From Telopea speciosissima (Eukaryota > Streptophyta > Magnoliopsida > Proteales > Proteaceae), in contig NC_057924.1 of assembly GCF_018873765.1 (NCBI RefSeq), forward strand, positions 13,851,001-13,915,000: a stretch of DNA of 64,000 nucleotides, written 5' to 3'. A program made the translations under genes and the position numbers. The notes under the pieces were generated by a model. It was given only the letters and a program-made list of their open reading frames with translations. It had not been told where the DNA came from and ran no database searches. Position 1 is the stretch's first letter. Every line of letters begins with the position of its first letter. This document shows, piece by piece, positions 44,201 to 57,080 of this stretch.

Positions 44201-47200
44201 GGATACTCTCTCTGATATCATGTAGGTTGATGGGATAATTCGTTTATCAGAATGACATAGGCACGCGTTTATTTATAATTAATAAAACCCTAATATGAGA
44301 GAGTACAAGTACAAAAATTTCCCTATGGACATAACTACCCTTATACCCAAATTACAACAAGAGGTAATGGTGGTGAATGGAAGGCTGGGAGGCTAGGACA
44401 GTGTTCCGGTGAAGGTTCAATAGAGATTAATGGTGGAAAAGATGGCTGTTTTGGAGGTTGAAGAATCTGCTATAGTAGGTGCACAAAGAAGAAAGAATAA
44501 GCTTCAAAGAGGGGGGGGGGGGTTGCTGTTAACGTGGTACTAGCTCTAAGCTTTGAGAGAGAACTTATTTTCTTTCATTTGATTTGGGTAGGTGGTGTAG
44601 GCCTTTAAAAGTTGAATGCTAAATTTCAAATACCCAAAACACTTCTAGAGAGACTCTAGAAACAACAATGTAATTCTCTTAAACGCACTAGAATTCCATA
44701 ATATAAAAAAACCGATAAAACCCCAAAAGGCCCACAGCCCATGTACGTAGTAACAACTAACAACTAATTACCATATTGCCACTGTTACACAAAAACAACT
44801 TTGATTGATATAATTCCTAACCTATTAAACCTAATACAAAGCCCCTATACCTCGTGTACAGATGTACTACCTATTAAACCTTAATGATATAAACATCAAC
44901 TCTAAAGAGTACCCGAAGTGGGCTCGACAAGCAAAAATACCTGAAATACCTGGCTTGTAATAGTGTCTAGATATCTCTCTTTCTCTCTCTCAGACCACTT
45001 TCTCAGCATAAACTTCTCTAACTTTTCTAAATGGAACATTTCTGTCTTTGAGGAGAGGTGCCACTTTCTTTATTGACAAAGCTGAGCTATAGAAAGCCTG
45101 GGCTGCTATCAAGAGATTGAAGCTTCAGTTTATTAAGCACAATATCTATCTTGTGTAAATTTATTGGCAAAGCGTGAGGACATGGGAGCTTCAGTGTGTT
45201 AAAAGTATGCAATGTATTCTTGGAAGTGTCATTCCTTCCAGGTTGCTCAGTGGGACCTAGTCATTTTTATTAGTTCATGTCCATCCGTTTTGGGTGCAGT
45301 TAAGGAATATCATATTCTACTAACTCTGCCCTCTAGAAATGGCTATTTCTTTTTAGTCTTCCAGTTATGCTGATTTTGGAATCCAGTGGTCATGGACTAA
45401 GAATTTGACACAATGTTTAGTATTTACATACTATAAAAGGATTCTTCACCCCCTGATGAATACTATATGAAATCCTTTGATATGCTTTGAGTGTCTGTGT
45501 TTCTGTGCCATAACAAGGATGAGTGTTTATCTTTTTCTCTTTTGGACGTGAATTTTATGGACATCCATGCTTGATTTTCTGGAGACTCTACACTTTGTTG
45601 ACTAATTGTAAAAATTTTATGGAGTTTGTTTTTGTTTATTTTGCTGGAAATGGATGTGAATTTTGGTTTGCTCAACCCTGGAGATTCTATGTTAGTTCTA
45701 CTCAATGGATACGATAGTCAATTGACAAACTTCTGAAATTCTCTAATTTCTTATTGTACTGCTGCCAATTTCCTTTAATTAATGTCCGAGGAAATTTCAT
45801 TAGGAAAAGTTATCAAGTCATGATCAATTAGTATTTGCAGTTAGTTTTGGTCGATTGTTGTTCGATTCTTGATTGATTTTGAAAGTTCACCTTTCAGGCA
45901 GAAGATGGTATTGGTATACCTGAGGAAGTTCTTGATGAATCAAGATTTGAACGTGCAGCAAAGTTCTACTTCATCTATATTCAATTTGATTTCCTCTGGT
46001 CTCTTAATCTTTTTGCCCTGATAGTGCTGAATTTCTTAGAGGTCAGTGGGTTTTGATTAGCCGTATCTCTAATGGAAACATCTTGGTCCTGAGTTCCTGG
46101 ACCCATATAACAGTCTGGAGCACTAAAGCACCCTTTTTGGGACATGTGTCTAAAGTAAGGAAGTTTGAGGCTCAGCAGAGGATGGGGGTGAATCCAGATG
46201 CTTAACTATTCCAGTGCTTAGCCTGATTGTCTAATGTCCGACATTTAACAACAATCGTTGTCAAGGCGTCCAGGCATCCCTTGCTGGACGATCGCCTTGG
46301 GTGCCTAGGTGACGCCTTGTCACTTTCTTGGTGTTGCCTTGATGTCCAGGCCCCCTCCAATGCCTTGGGTTGCCTAGACGCTGTGACAACTATGGTAACA
46401 AAAAAAAAGGGAGGGTGGGAGGGTGGGAGGGGGGGGGGAGAGAACAAAGTACATCCGTAAAACTGGCTATAGATCTTTGAATTTTGATCAGCAACAGAAA
46501 CTATGTTAATTGAAATGTGTGAGAGGGCTGTACCAACCACTCAGAGCTGAAGCTTCATAGAAGTAAAGGAGAATGGGGTGGTGAAGAGCTACCATCCCCG
46601 TTGAATCCCACAACGTTTTCTCCAAAGATGGGTGGCTGATAGTTCTCTGCTCACTTTCTGGAAGAGGTATACCTTAAGAGGGGGGGAGGGACCATTTATG
46701 GTTGGGTCATGATCATCAGAGACATGAGGCATTGCCTCAGTGCTCTTCTACCAGTCCTATGTTTATGGCACTACCATCTGTTACTGCTTTTTGTTATCTG
46801 TATTGGTACTACTGGCATGGTGGGAAAGTTGAAGGATAGCTGAGGTTTTCTGTTGGATTTGTTCTTCTTTATATTTTTTATGCAAGAACTAATGTTCATG
46901 AAAGCCCTTCTGCTTGAGATATTTGCAGAAACCTTTATGGTGTGCCAAGTATGGTCCAAATTCTTGCAACAACAGAGAATATTTCTTCCTTGGGCAGTTG
47001 CCGTACTTAACTGGTGCTGAGTCCCTCTCTTATGAGGTTAATATGATTGATCCTATTGGTTACGTGAATGCTTTTTAGATGCTTTGTCATTGATTATTTT
47101 ATCATTTGGCATTTATGCATAGAAAGGTGTTTCTTATTGATTGAAGTGGAACTTGAACATTGTGGTTGTATTTTAAATATGTTCCATCGAAATCATATAT

Positions 47201-50200
47201 TTGATGATCGTGTGGTGATATGCTTTACTTGCCAATGTGGTTTTGTCAACCTCTGGACCCAGAGGTCTATTACTTTAAGGAAGAATTCTATTTGTTCATG
47301 TTACTTTTTTGCCCCTCGAGGTATATATATGTTTTGCTATTTTCTCGGTAAATGGATCTGGTTGTTTATGAGTTTTTTAACCTTAATATCTGCATGGAAG
47401 ATATCCAAGGCTACCTGTGGTTTGATATTCTTGTGGATTCCAATGATGTAGAGGCTGCAACTTTGAAAAGCTTCTATAATTTTTCTAAAGTATCTGTTTA
47501 TCTGAGCAACATGGATCCTATGGGTCCTGTGTTATTGGGATCCATAATATTGGATCTTGTAGAATTGTTAAAAGTAACTTTGTAGGATATCTCTTTCTGA
47601 CCTTTCAATTCCTCCCTCGCGGAGGAAGAGACCCTTGCTGTTTCTGAGCTGTCCTCTGCGCTCTCCCAAGAAGAAAGCTTCCTTAAACAAAAATCCCGCA
47701 TCAAATGGCTTGAACTTGGTGACTCAAACACCGCCTTCTTCCACCGCTCCCTCAAAGCCCGCTCCAACTCCAACTCCATCCTCTCTCTTATCTCCCCTGA
47801 TGGCTCGACTCTCTCCTCCATGGATGCCATCAAGTCCGAAGCTGTGGCCTACTTCAATGGTATCTTTTGCCCCCCTCCCACCATCCATTCCACCCATTCC
47901 CCCTTCCCAGAGGATCTCATTAACAAATTTATCCCTCCTCATCTTCTCAATTCCCTTAGCTCCATTCCCTCTGACTCGGAGATTGCCTTTGCTGTTCGCT
48001 CCCACAAGGCTAGCAAAGCTCCCAGCCCTGATGGGTTCAGCATGGGATTCTTCTCTGCTTGCTGGGATATCATTGGTGTCGAGCTAACCATGGCCATAAA
48101 GAGCTTCTTCTTCAACCCTCACCAGATCCGAAGTATTAATCACACCTTTCTCTGCCTTATCCCCAAGTCCCCTGGAGCCTCTTCCATGGCTGATTTCAGG
48201 CCCATCTCCCTTTACAATCTCCTCTACAAATTCATTGCTAAAGTTCTTGCTAACCGCCTCCATTTGGTCATTGACTCCCTCGTTAGCTCCAACCAGTCTG
48301 CCTTCATCTCTGGTCGAGGTATCTCTGACAATATTATCCTCTGTCAGGAAATTGTCCGTGGTTTTGACCGCAAATCCCACTCCCCGTCTACCCTTCTGAA
48401 AATGACATCCGCAAGGCTTTTGACTCCATTCGCTGGGATTTCATTACCAATGTCCTCCTCAAAATGTCCTTCCCCCCCCCCCCCCATCTTTGTTAACTGG
48501 ATCCACTCCTGCATCTCCTCTCCCTGCTTCTCTGTGCTTCTGAATGGCAGCCCCGCTGGGTACTTTTCGTCCTCCGTTGGTATTCGCCAGGGTTGCCCCC
48601 TCTCCCCCTTCCTTTTTTGCCTTTCCTTGGAGGTGCTTTCTCGTAGCATCCAATCCAAAACTGACTTCCATCTCATCTCCCCCATTCCCAAGTATAAGCC
48701 TACCAGCTTGACCCACCTTGCCTTCGCCGATGATCTCATGATCTTCTCTAAGGCCGACCCTCTCTCCATTGAGTCCATCATGTCCTCCCTTCGCCTTTTC
48801 CAAGACCTCTCCAGCCTTCGTATCAACCTCCTCAAGTCCCAAATCTTCCTTGCTGGGGTATCAGAAACCACCAAAGCTTCCCTCTCCTCCCTCACTGGCT
48901 TTTCTCTTGGCACCCTTCCCGTTCGATACCTTGGCCTTCCCCTTATCTCTGCTCATCTCTCAGGCCTCAGCCCACCACTGCTCCCCCATTTTAGACCTTC
49001 TCCACAAAAGGCTGCAACTTTGGAAAGCCAAGCGTTTCTCCTATGCAGGTCGCCTTGAGCTTATCAGATCGGTTCTCCAATCTTGTTACATTTATTGGAG
49101 TGGTGTCTTTGGCCTCCCCAAGGCTATTATTAAGGCAGCGGAATCTATTATGTGTACTTTCCTTTGGAAAGGTGTGGACTCAGCCAGATTCCTTCACCCC
49201 AAGAGCTGGTCTTCTATTTGCCTTCCTAAATCGAAAGGAGGGCTTGGGATTCGAAGGATAAAAGATGTTAACATTGCAGGTTCGATCAAGCTCATCTGGA
49301 AGCTCCTCTCCAACAAAACCAGCATTTGGTCTTCTTGGGTGTATGCTGGGCCTCTCCGTAGAGACTCTATTTGGACTGTTAGCTCAGTGGCAGACTCCTC
49401 TTGGGTTTGGTGCAAAATTCTTCAAGTGAGACATATCGCCAGAGAGGCCATTACTTGTAGGATCGCTGATGGCTTGTCTACCTCTCTTTGGCTGGACAAA
49501 TGGCACCCTGCAGGTGTTCTCTCTTCCCTTGTCAGTCCCCGCGACATTTACTCCTCCGGATTGGGAAGATTAGCCCTCGTGGCCTCCATCATCAGCAGAG
49601 GTTCCTGGTCCCCCCCTCTCCCCCCCTCCCCTGGCAGATTTGTGGAGCTCCCTCCCCCCTATCTCCCCTGGACATCGAGGTAGAGGTGACACAACCTTAT
49701 GGCTCCCTTCCCCCTCTGGTAGCTTCAGTTCCTACTCCGCTTGGGACATGGTTAGACATAGAGGGACCCCCTGTCCTTGGCACAAAGTAGTCTGGTTTAA
49801 AGGGCACATTCCCCACCATAGCCTCACCGCTTGGCGTGCCCTAGCAAACTGCCTCCCCACTCAGGCTTTCCTCATCCATCGGCATATGCAGGTCTCCCCC
49901 AGCTGCTGTCTTTGTTGGAATGGCATTGAAGATGCAGATCATCTGTTCTTCTCTTGCCTTTTTTCCGCCTCCATCTGGAGCCGTGTTCTTCAGACTTGTT
50001 GGCCTAACTGCCGTAGCCCTCTTTCTTTTAGTAGGGAATGGGTTTGGACTGATATGACGTTCGGAGGAAAGTCAATTTGTGACTCGGTCGGCAAGATTGC
50101 TTTTTGTGCCGCCATCTCCCACATTTGAATGGAACGTAACCTTAGAAGATGGACTTCCAACTCCCGCTCTTTTGATAAGATTTGGAATGCCATCTTTTTT

Positions 50201-53200
50201 GATGTTTCTTCTAAAGTTGGTTCCCTCCCCCTTTCTGATGTAAAGGATACCCCAAGGAACAGGCTTATTGTTGTCTCCTGGGGCCTTCCTCTCTCCATTT
50301 TGCGCCCTAGCTAGCCTTTAGCTTTGGGTTTGGCCCTTGGGCTTGTATATTCCTTCTCCCTTCTTCGTAATTTAATTTTCTATTCATCCACAAAACTTTG
50401 CAGGATATCTTGCCTCTTTTTCTGGGAATCTCATTTGAAGCCACCATAAGGGGTATTTCCGGTGATCCCCTTCACATACAAACATTTTGGTAGTGTATAA
50501 GGGCTGAATTTGTTGTGTGCAATGGTACAGTTCTCCACAGCTAAGGGGGACATGTCTTTATTTTATCAACATTATTTATCCCATTATGCAAAATCCAAAC
50601 CAGAGATTTATATTTGACTGCATGTGCTGCATGTGTTGTCATAATCGAAAGTCCAAACCGGATACAGGTAGGGGTTCAGCCCTCACGGGCGCTGATCAAA
50701 CGATCGCTAAAAACCAAACAGAATCATTCACAATAAATCATCAAATTCAAGTTTTAAACATAAAATATTCAAACCATAGCATTAACTCTCAAATGATTCT
50801 TACTAGTGGCAGTGTAAAGTTTGTCCAAACTGAAATCTCAAAATCCACTCTATCAGAGTTTACATTTCAAATTGTTCCCTACTACACCCATCTAATAAAA
50901 TAAAATAACAATAAATGAAAAACAAAACTTTGAGTCACCCTAGAACTCTCAACTTAAAGCATACCTCCATCTCAATCCTCTGTGATGACAGAAAAATAGG
51001 GGTGAGCTAAACAGCCCAGGAAGACAAAATTAGTAAGAGCACAACACACAAACAACAACCAAACAATCACATGCGACTAAACAAAACCCTTTTAGGTTTT
51101 TCAAAAATAACACTTTCACAAAACACTTTTAATTATAACCACTCTTTATTACTCTAGCCGACACTGAGGGAAACAGGCTGCCACTGCCCATAACACAAGA
51201 GAAACACAGCCCACTACAATCACTCTCTATTGTCACCCGCTATGTGACTATATGTATACACCATTGTCACCCACTCTGTGACTATGGATATTTCCGTGGC
51301 CCCACGGAACACTCTATCTCTTTGGTGGTTATGACTCTCCACGGGCACGGTGTAGTCTATTTACCCTCAAACAATCCCTCGAATTACACTCTTTAAACAA
51401 CCTCATTCTTTAGATATAGAGTAATTTTCATGGACACCCCCTGTAAGTATTCAAAATGGCACGGACTTACCAAACGTTGGAAAAATATCACAGAGTACCC
51501 TTATTTTATGTTTTTATTTCAATTTAGTCCACTTCGTTAGTCTGTGCAGTTAAGTTGCTGTTAACTTTTTTTAAATGACGAAATTGTCCTTACCACAGTG
51601 TGAACTCCCCATAATACCCTTAAGGTAAAATCCCTTATTCTATCTTCATCGTCTTCGTTGGGCGGAAGGAAGAAGCGTTTCAGGATTGTGAAATTCTCCG
51701 GTGTTTGCAGGCCTTCTCCTCCTGCAACTCCTCTTTGAATCGTCGAACTCAGATACTACATGAAACCTACAATCCAATCCACAAAAGCTATTAGAGACGA
51801 AGATGAAGAAGAGTATACAGGGAAAACAAAAACCCAGAACAAATTGTGATTTCTTCTGATTTGTTAGTAGAAGAAAGAAATTGAACCTGTTGCACTGCTG
51901 GCAGAACCGTTGCTCCATACCAAGAACCACCACCTTGGGCGCCTTGGAGTGCATCTCACACACCTTATGCCGGCGGTGATAATCCTTGGAGTTCACCAGC
52001 GCCGCGTGGCAGCCCTCCACCTGGCACCTCGGCACCACCACAGATGTCGACGACGGGGAGGATGAGGAGGAGGGCCGAGCACCAATGAGTCCATAAGGCT
52101 TCCCCAAGTCTTCCTTGAATTGTCCCTGCACCCACCGTGATCTCCTCTTTCCTTTTCCCTTTATCTCTCTCTCTCCTAAGATGGGCCACAATCTCTTCAG
52201 AGACTCTCACGTATAGACGTAGCTAGTACTAAGAGAATTATAAGAGAAACTTCCTTCTACCTCAAGGAAGGTTCCAAGGAAACCACTCAAGCTAGAGTTT
52301 ATGTCTAACCAAGACTACTGAACTCTAAACTCAAAAACCCAGATAATTCACATTAACCACAAGTTCTGAATCCCCTTCTTTGTGTTTGAAAGAATACCCA
52401 AATGTCTGATTCCACTTTCCAATCCACAAATTCCACAGAAAACGATTTTGCTGAAGCTTATGATTTTGAATTCTCAGATTACCTTGTCTTAGATGAATGG
52501 TGAGAAGGAAGTACCCCTGCATCCATGGCAGAAACACCAATTGGTTCATTTCATGATTCCATTCCTCCCATGCCAAGACTACTGAACTCTAAACTCAAAA
52601 ACCCAGATAATTCACATTAACCACAAGTTCTGAATCCCCCCTTCTTTGTGTTTGAAAGAATACCCAAATGTCTGATTCCACTTTCCAATCCACAAATTCC
52701 CCAGAAAATGATTTTGCTGAAGCTCATGATTTTAAATTCTCAGATTACCTTGTTTTAGATGAATGGCTAGAAGGAAGTACCCCTGCATCCATGGCAGAAA
52801 CACCAATTGGTTCATTTTGGTCAAATTGCAGCTCTTCTTCGTCCGGCAACGGAGGAACACAGGAATCGAAATAAATGGAATTGGAGCTGCAGCGGAAGTA
52901 ATTTGGGTTCTGTGAGATCACATCCCCTACTTTCCACTCTCTCACTGATTGAGAGATGAGAGGAGCGGTGAGGGGCTGCCGGCAAGGGAGGCGTGAGATT
53001 GAAAATGCCAATCGAGTTAGGGTTTGGGGAGGGGGGTAGATTGTTGGAATAGGGAAGAAGAGGGAAGAAGGGGGAAGGTTGATATTTTAGGGTTAAAATG
53101 GATATTTCAACTTTGGAGTTAAAATGGATATTTCATTTTGTTTTTTTAAATAACTAATGGGGTTAAAATCGGCATTTTAACTTTGAGTGGTAACCCTGCT

Positions 53201-56200
53201 TAACGTCAGGGGGAAGATTGCCATTTTGACCAAGTTTGGTAAGTCCATGCTATTTTGAATACTTAGAGGGGGTGTCCGTGAAATTTTCCCTTAGATATAA
53301 CACGTCAACACTCATGCAAAAGCATCCAAGCAATAATCATTAGCCCTTAGGTACCACTTCCACAATTATACATCACACAAATCAAGATTTAACATCACTA
53401 AACATTGCACAGAACCACATATCACTCATGATCACAATTTCAAATCACCATATATTAATATATTTCAGCAACAACAAGCATACCAAACAGAACTTAAATC
53501 AACCATACCTACACCCACTATACTCCACTTACCTCAGTCTGTAAAAGTATTACTTCAACCCTCCAAGTTCTAAGCAGTTGAATTTAGTCACAACCTGCTA
53601 TTGTATAATATCCTTTATTAATCACGTAACCCGAACACTAATTCAGTACCTTACTTCCCAAAAAGTCAATGAAGTCAACCTTCTCAGACGAAGGTCAAAC
53701 TCTAGGAATCAATCCCCCACGACAAATATTAACACCCTTCAAAAGATGAGGAAGACTGGTTGGATAATTTGAGAGTAATTAGAACAATTCAGATTTGAGA
53801 AGGAATTTCCAGAAATCAGTAAAACTGAAATTAAGTTCAATCCATAGGTCAAATTCTCCCCGAATTCGGATTGGAACTTCCCCTAGGGTAGCTCTAATAA
53901 CCCCCAAAATATGATCACAAATTAACGGCCAGAAGTAATTAGAGATATAAAATTCTGGAATCAAGAAGTTGCAGGTTTGAGAGATTTTTAAATAGCAGCA
54001 CTAAAAGACTTCGGAATGACCCAAAACTTAGGTTGAGTTTCACTCCTAGGCAGCCCTTAAAAACCCCAAAATATTGCCCTGATCTTCCCAGTCAATAGGT
54101 CTGCGATTGGGTCTCAAGAACAGCCCAAAAATCTCCCAAAAACAGGGTATGTTCAGTATAGAAAACCAGAAAATAATCAGTGATTGATCTTACCTGCCGT
54201 TGTGGATCTTTTAGGTATTGCAATAGGGCAGAATCATTGAAAATAACATGAGTAAAATCATGGAAACATAGATCAATACATAAACTGATATACTATGTCC
54301 TTCAAAACGGAAACAATTGAATCCTACTTGGGGTCATAGTTGTCAAGGCGGCAAAGCGACCCAAGGCGCTGGAGGGGTGTAAGCGCTTAGGCGAAAAGGC
54401 ACCCGCCTAGGCGACCAGGGCGCCCCCAAGTGTTATTTTTTATTTCCCCCTTTTCTAACATTATTTACTGTGCTACAATATTTTAGTATGCTACAATATA
54501 TACCTTATATCATAAAAAATCAACATTAAGCCTTCTCAAGTCATCAAAAATCAACATTAAGCCACATTAAGTCACATCAAGTCATCAAAAATCAACATAG
54601 AACTAGAAGACAACAGAACTGAAGAAGCAAGCTGTTGGAAGTTTGAAACAATCAACATACATTTGGTTTATACTGTTCTTAGAAAATATGATCTTATCTA
54701 TAAGTAATTAAGCCACATTAAGTCACATCAAGTCATAAAAAATCAACATAGAACTAGAAGACAACAGAACTGAAGAAGCAAGCTATTGGAAGTTTGAAAC
54801 AATCAACATACATTTGGTTTATACTAGTCTCACATTTGGTTTATACTGTTCTTAGAAAATATGATCTTATCTATAAGTAATTAAATTGTTCACGATTTAG
54901 AGAAATGTTCTTGTTTTATAAGAAGTTTGACTAGTCAGATGATTTTATTTTTACATGAGACTTTTAGTATTAGGTAGAGCACAAAACCAGCTTTCCAACA
55001 AAATTGAAGAAGTTATGTTCTGGTCAAACCTTATTTGGTATGCTCGAATGCTATCAAAATCACTCTGAATGAAAATATTTTCTTAGATATCAAAACAAAT
55101 GAATATTTTACCGCACTTTTGGTTTTTAGCAATGTTTTACCATATCAAAACAGAAGAGTATTTGGGTTGATTGGATTTATTCGGGTCTTCTTCGGCAAGA
55201 CTCCATCTGGACTGTTTCTGTCTCTTCTGATGCTTCCTGGGTTTGGCGCAAGATCCTGGAGTCCCGCCACTTAGTCCTTCCCTCCATCCACTCCCACATT
55301 GGAGATGGCCTCTCCACTTCCCTTTGGTTGGATCACTGGCACCCTAAAGGGATTCTTTTGCATCTGGTCACGCCAAGGACGATTTATGCTTTAGGTCTTC
55401 ATAGGATGGCTCTTGTTGCGGACAATCTTCATCACAATGATTGGGCTCCTCCCCCTACCTCTTCCCAGCCTCTCTCTCTCTTCTTTGGGATGATCTTCAG
55501 ACCATACAAAGAAGCCCCCCTTCTAGGGGTGACTGTGTCTCCTGGTCAGCAGATGGATCGATGAAATTCTCTTCCAAGGCAGCTTGGAACCTTCTCCGAT
55601 TCAAAGGCTCGATGGCTGGTTGGAGGAAGCTCCTCTGGTTCAAGCATCACATACCTCACCATTGCTTCACTGCTTGGAGAGTCTTGAACAACTGTCTTCC
55701 TACTCAAGCTTTCCTTTGCAGGCGTCACATCCATGTTCCTAATGCTTGCTGCCTTTGTTGGAACAACATTGAAGACTCAGATCACCTGTTCTTTGAGTGC
55801 CCTACCTCCAGAGCCATCTGGAAAGGTATTCTGTCCAAGTGCTGGCCTGCACAAAGAAGAATCCTTCCTTTCTCTAGAGAATGGATTTGGGTTGATATGA
55901 CCTTCGGAGGGACCTCTATTTGCGACACTGTTGGGAAGATGGCTTTCTGTGCTGCCCTAAACTACGTATGGATGGAGCGAAATGTCAGGAAATGGACCTC
56001 CAATTCTTGTTCATTTCAACAGATTTGGGATTCCATTTCCTTCGAAATCTCCTCCAAATTATTGTCAGCCCCTTCTTCTTTTTGTACTGACACCCCAAGG
56101 AACAGACTTATTGTTGTCTCCTGGGGTGTTCCTAATGTTTCTTTCTCTTCTTTAGCTGCCTCTAGCTGAAGTTTGTTTAGCCGTGGGCTGTTGTATTCCC

Positions 56201-57043
56201 CCTTTGGGGGCCCCTTGTTTTCTTTCTTTCCTTGGTAATGAATTCTTTTATTCAACCAAAAAAAAAATAAGATTTATAGAATTTTTAGATTTGAGAAAAA
56301 ACCCCAGCATTAGAAAGTTGAAAATTTTGCTTACCGTCGAAAATCCATTTTTGTTCTTGAACTGGGGGATTGACTTTTTATCCTTTTGGAATTTGATTTT
56401 TCTTTATTTATTATTGGATTCAAATAGGGGGTATTTGCTTATTTATGAATAATATCTTAAGTAAATGAAATATTTTTTCATTTACTTAAATGATATTTGG
56501 CATAAATAAGGGCCAATACCGGGTTCGATACCATTAAAAACCAGTGCAAGGCGCCTTGCAATAAGGCGGAGGTCGCCTAGGCCCCAACAAAACCGCCTGG
56601 ATGCCTAGGCGATGCCTTTCTAAAACCAGAAAATAAATCAAACCAATAGATTGATTTGTCTGAATAGGTAGGGGAAGAAATTGTTGATAATGCTGTAATT
56701 TGGTGTAGATGCTTGGTTGTGTAAAATACTAGTGATTAATCAAGTCATGTTGAAGAATGCTCTCTACCGTTTCACCTAAAAGCTCGAGCTGTTAGGGAAG
56801 GGCAGGATTAATTTATACATCAACACTCCCCCACACATGCAGCCCAAGATTCCATGGTCTTTTCACGTGGAGCCCACATGGCATTTCCTTCGCTCAGCAT
56901 TGAGGGAGAAGAAATGTCGGGAAAGCTCTTCCGATGCACTTCCCAGGAGTCTAACACTTGACCTCCCTACTCTGATACCATGTTTGCTACCGTTTCACCT
57001 AAAAGCTTGAACTGTTAGGGAAAGGTAGCGTTAATGTATACAT

Positions 57044-57080
<37 letters not shown>

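Larger units (their letters stand above)
33419..44359 (-). mobile_element. composite Ty1/copia element 3 in TPC1 intron 1, LTR to LTR, TSD AGAGG
   Basis: The two LTRs (33419-33559 and 44221-44359, about 140 bases) are close in sequence and lie in the same orientation. The 5-bp TSD AGAGG is exact at 33414-33418 and 44360-44364. Next to the right LTR, ACTCTCTCTGATATCA is, on the minus strand, a TGATATCAGAG-type PBS. Next to the left LTR, CTCCCCCTC is the polypurine tract. So one insertion brought both ends. Between them only the integrase C-terminus, RT and RNase H remain. Gag and most of integrase are absent, and an LTR-like stretch, an RTE LINE and a hAT gene occupy 36.6-44.2 kb. Confidence 0.88.
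51419..53290. mobile_element. Pack-MULE-like element carrying SPL and WRKY gene fragments, exact 9-bp TSD
   Basis: The ends read GAGTAATTTTCATGGACACC and, reversed, GGGAAAATTTCACGGACACC. Inverted similarity continues through ccccct.taagtattcaaaatgg, a terminal repeat of roughly 100 bases. TSD TTAGATATA is exact at 51410-51418 and 53291-53299. The outermost GGGAAAATT is shared with the MULEs at 529 and 2231. It has no transposase. The interior carries an SBP-box fragment (minus) and a WRKY N-terminal-like fragment duplicated in tandem (plus). Capture of host gene pieces between Mutator TIRs defines Pack-MULEs (family knowledge). Confidence 0.88.
54335..56620. mobile_element. CATAGTTGTCA-family element, long copy, interrupted
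   Basis: The left end CATAGTTGTCAAGGCGGC is clear at 54335. Near 56530-56620 the matching right-hand inner sequence (gcctaggcgatgcctt, ggcggaggtcgcctagg) is present, but the final GACAACTATG is missing. Between lie a tandem repeat and an inserted L1 fragment. No TSD can be tested because the right TIR is lost. Confidence 0.6.

Noticed and set aside
47068..47585. 127- and 77-codon frames just after TPC1 exon 3 as further exons
   Set aside because: They do not match TPC1 after KxLSYE; the expected S2 sequence is found at 62830 with proper borders.
47724..48842. Minus-strand frames antisense to the L1 RT
   Set aside because: Gly/Glu/Arg-rich shadows of the GC-rich RT coding frame.
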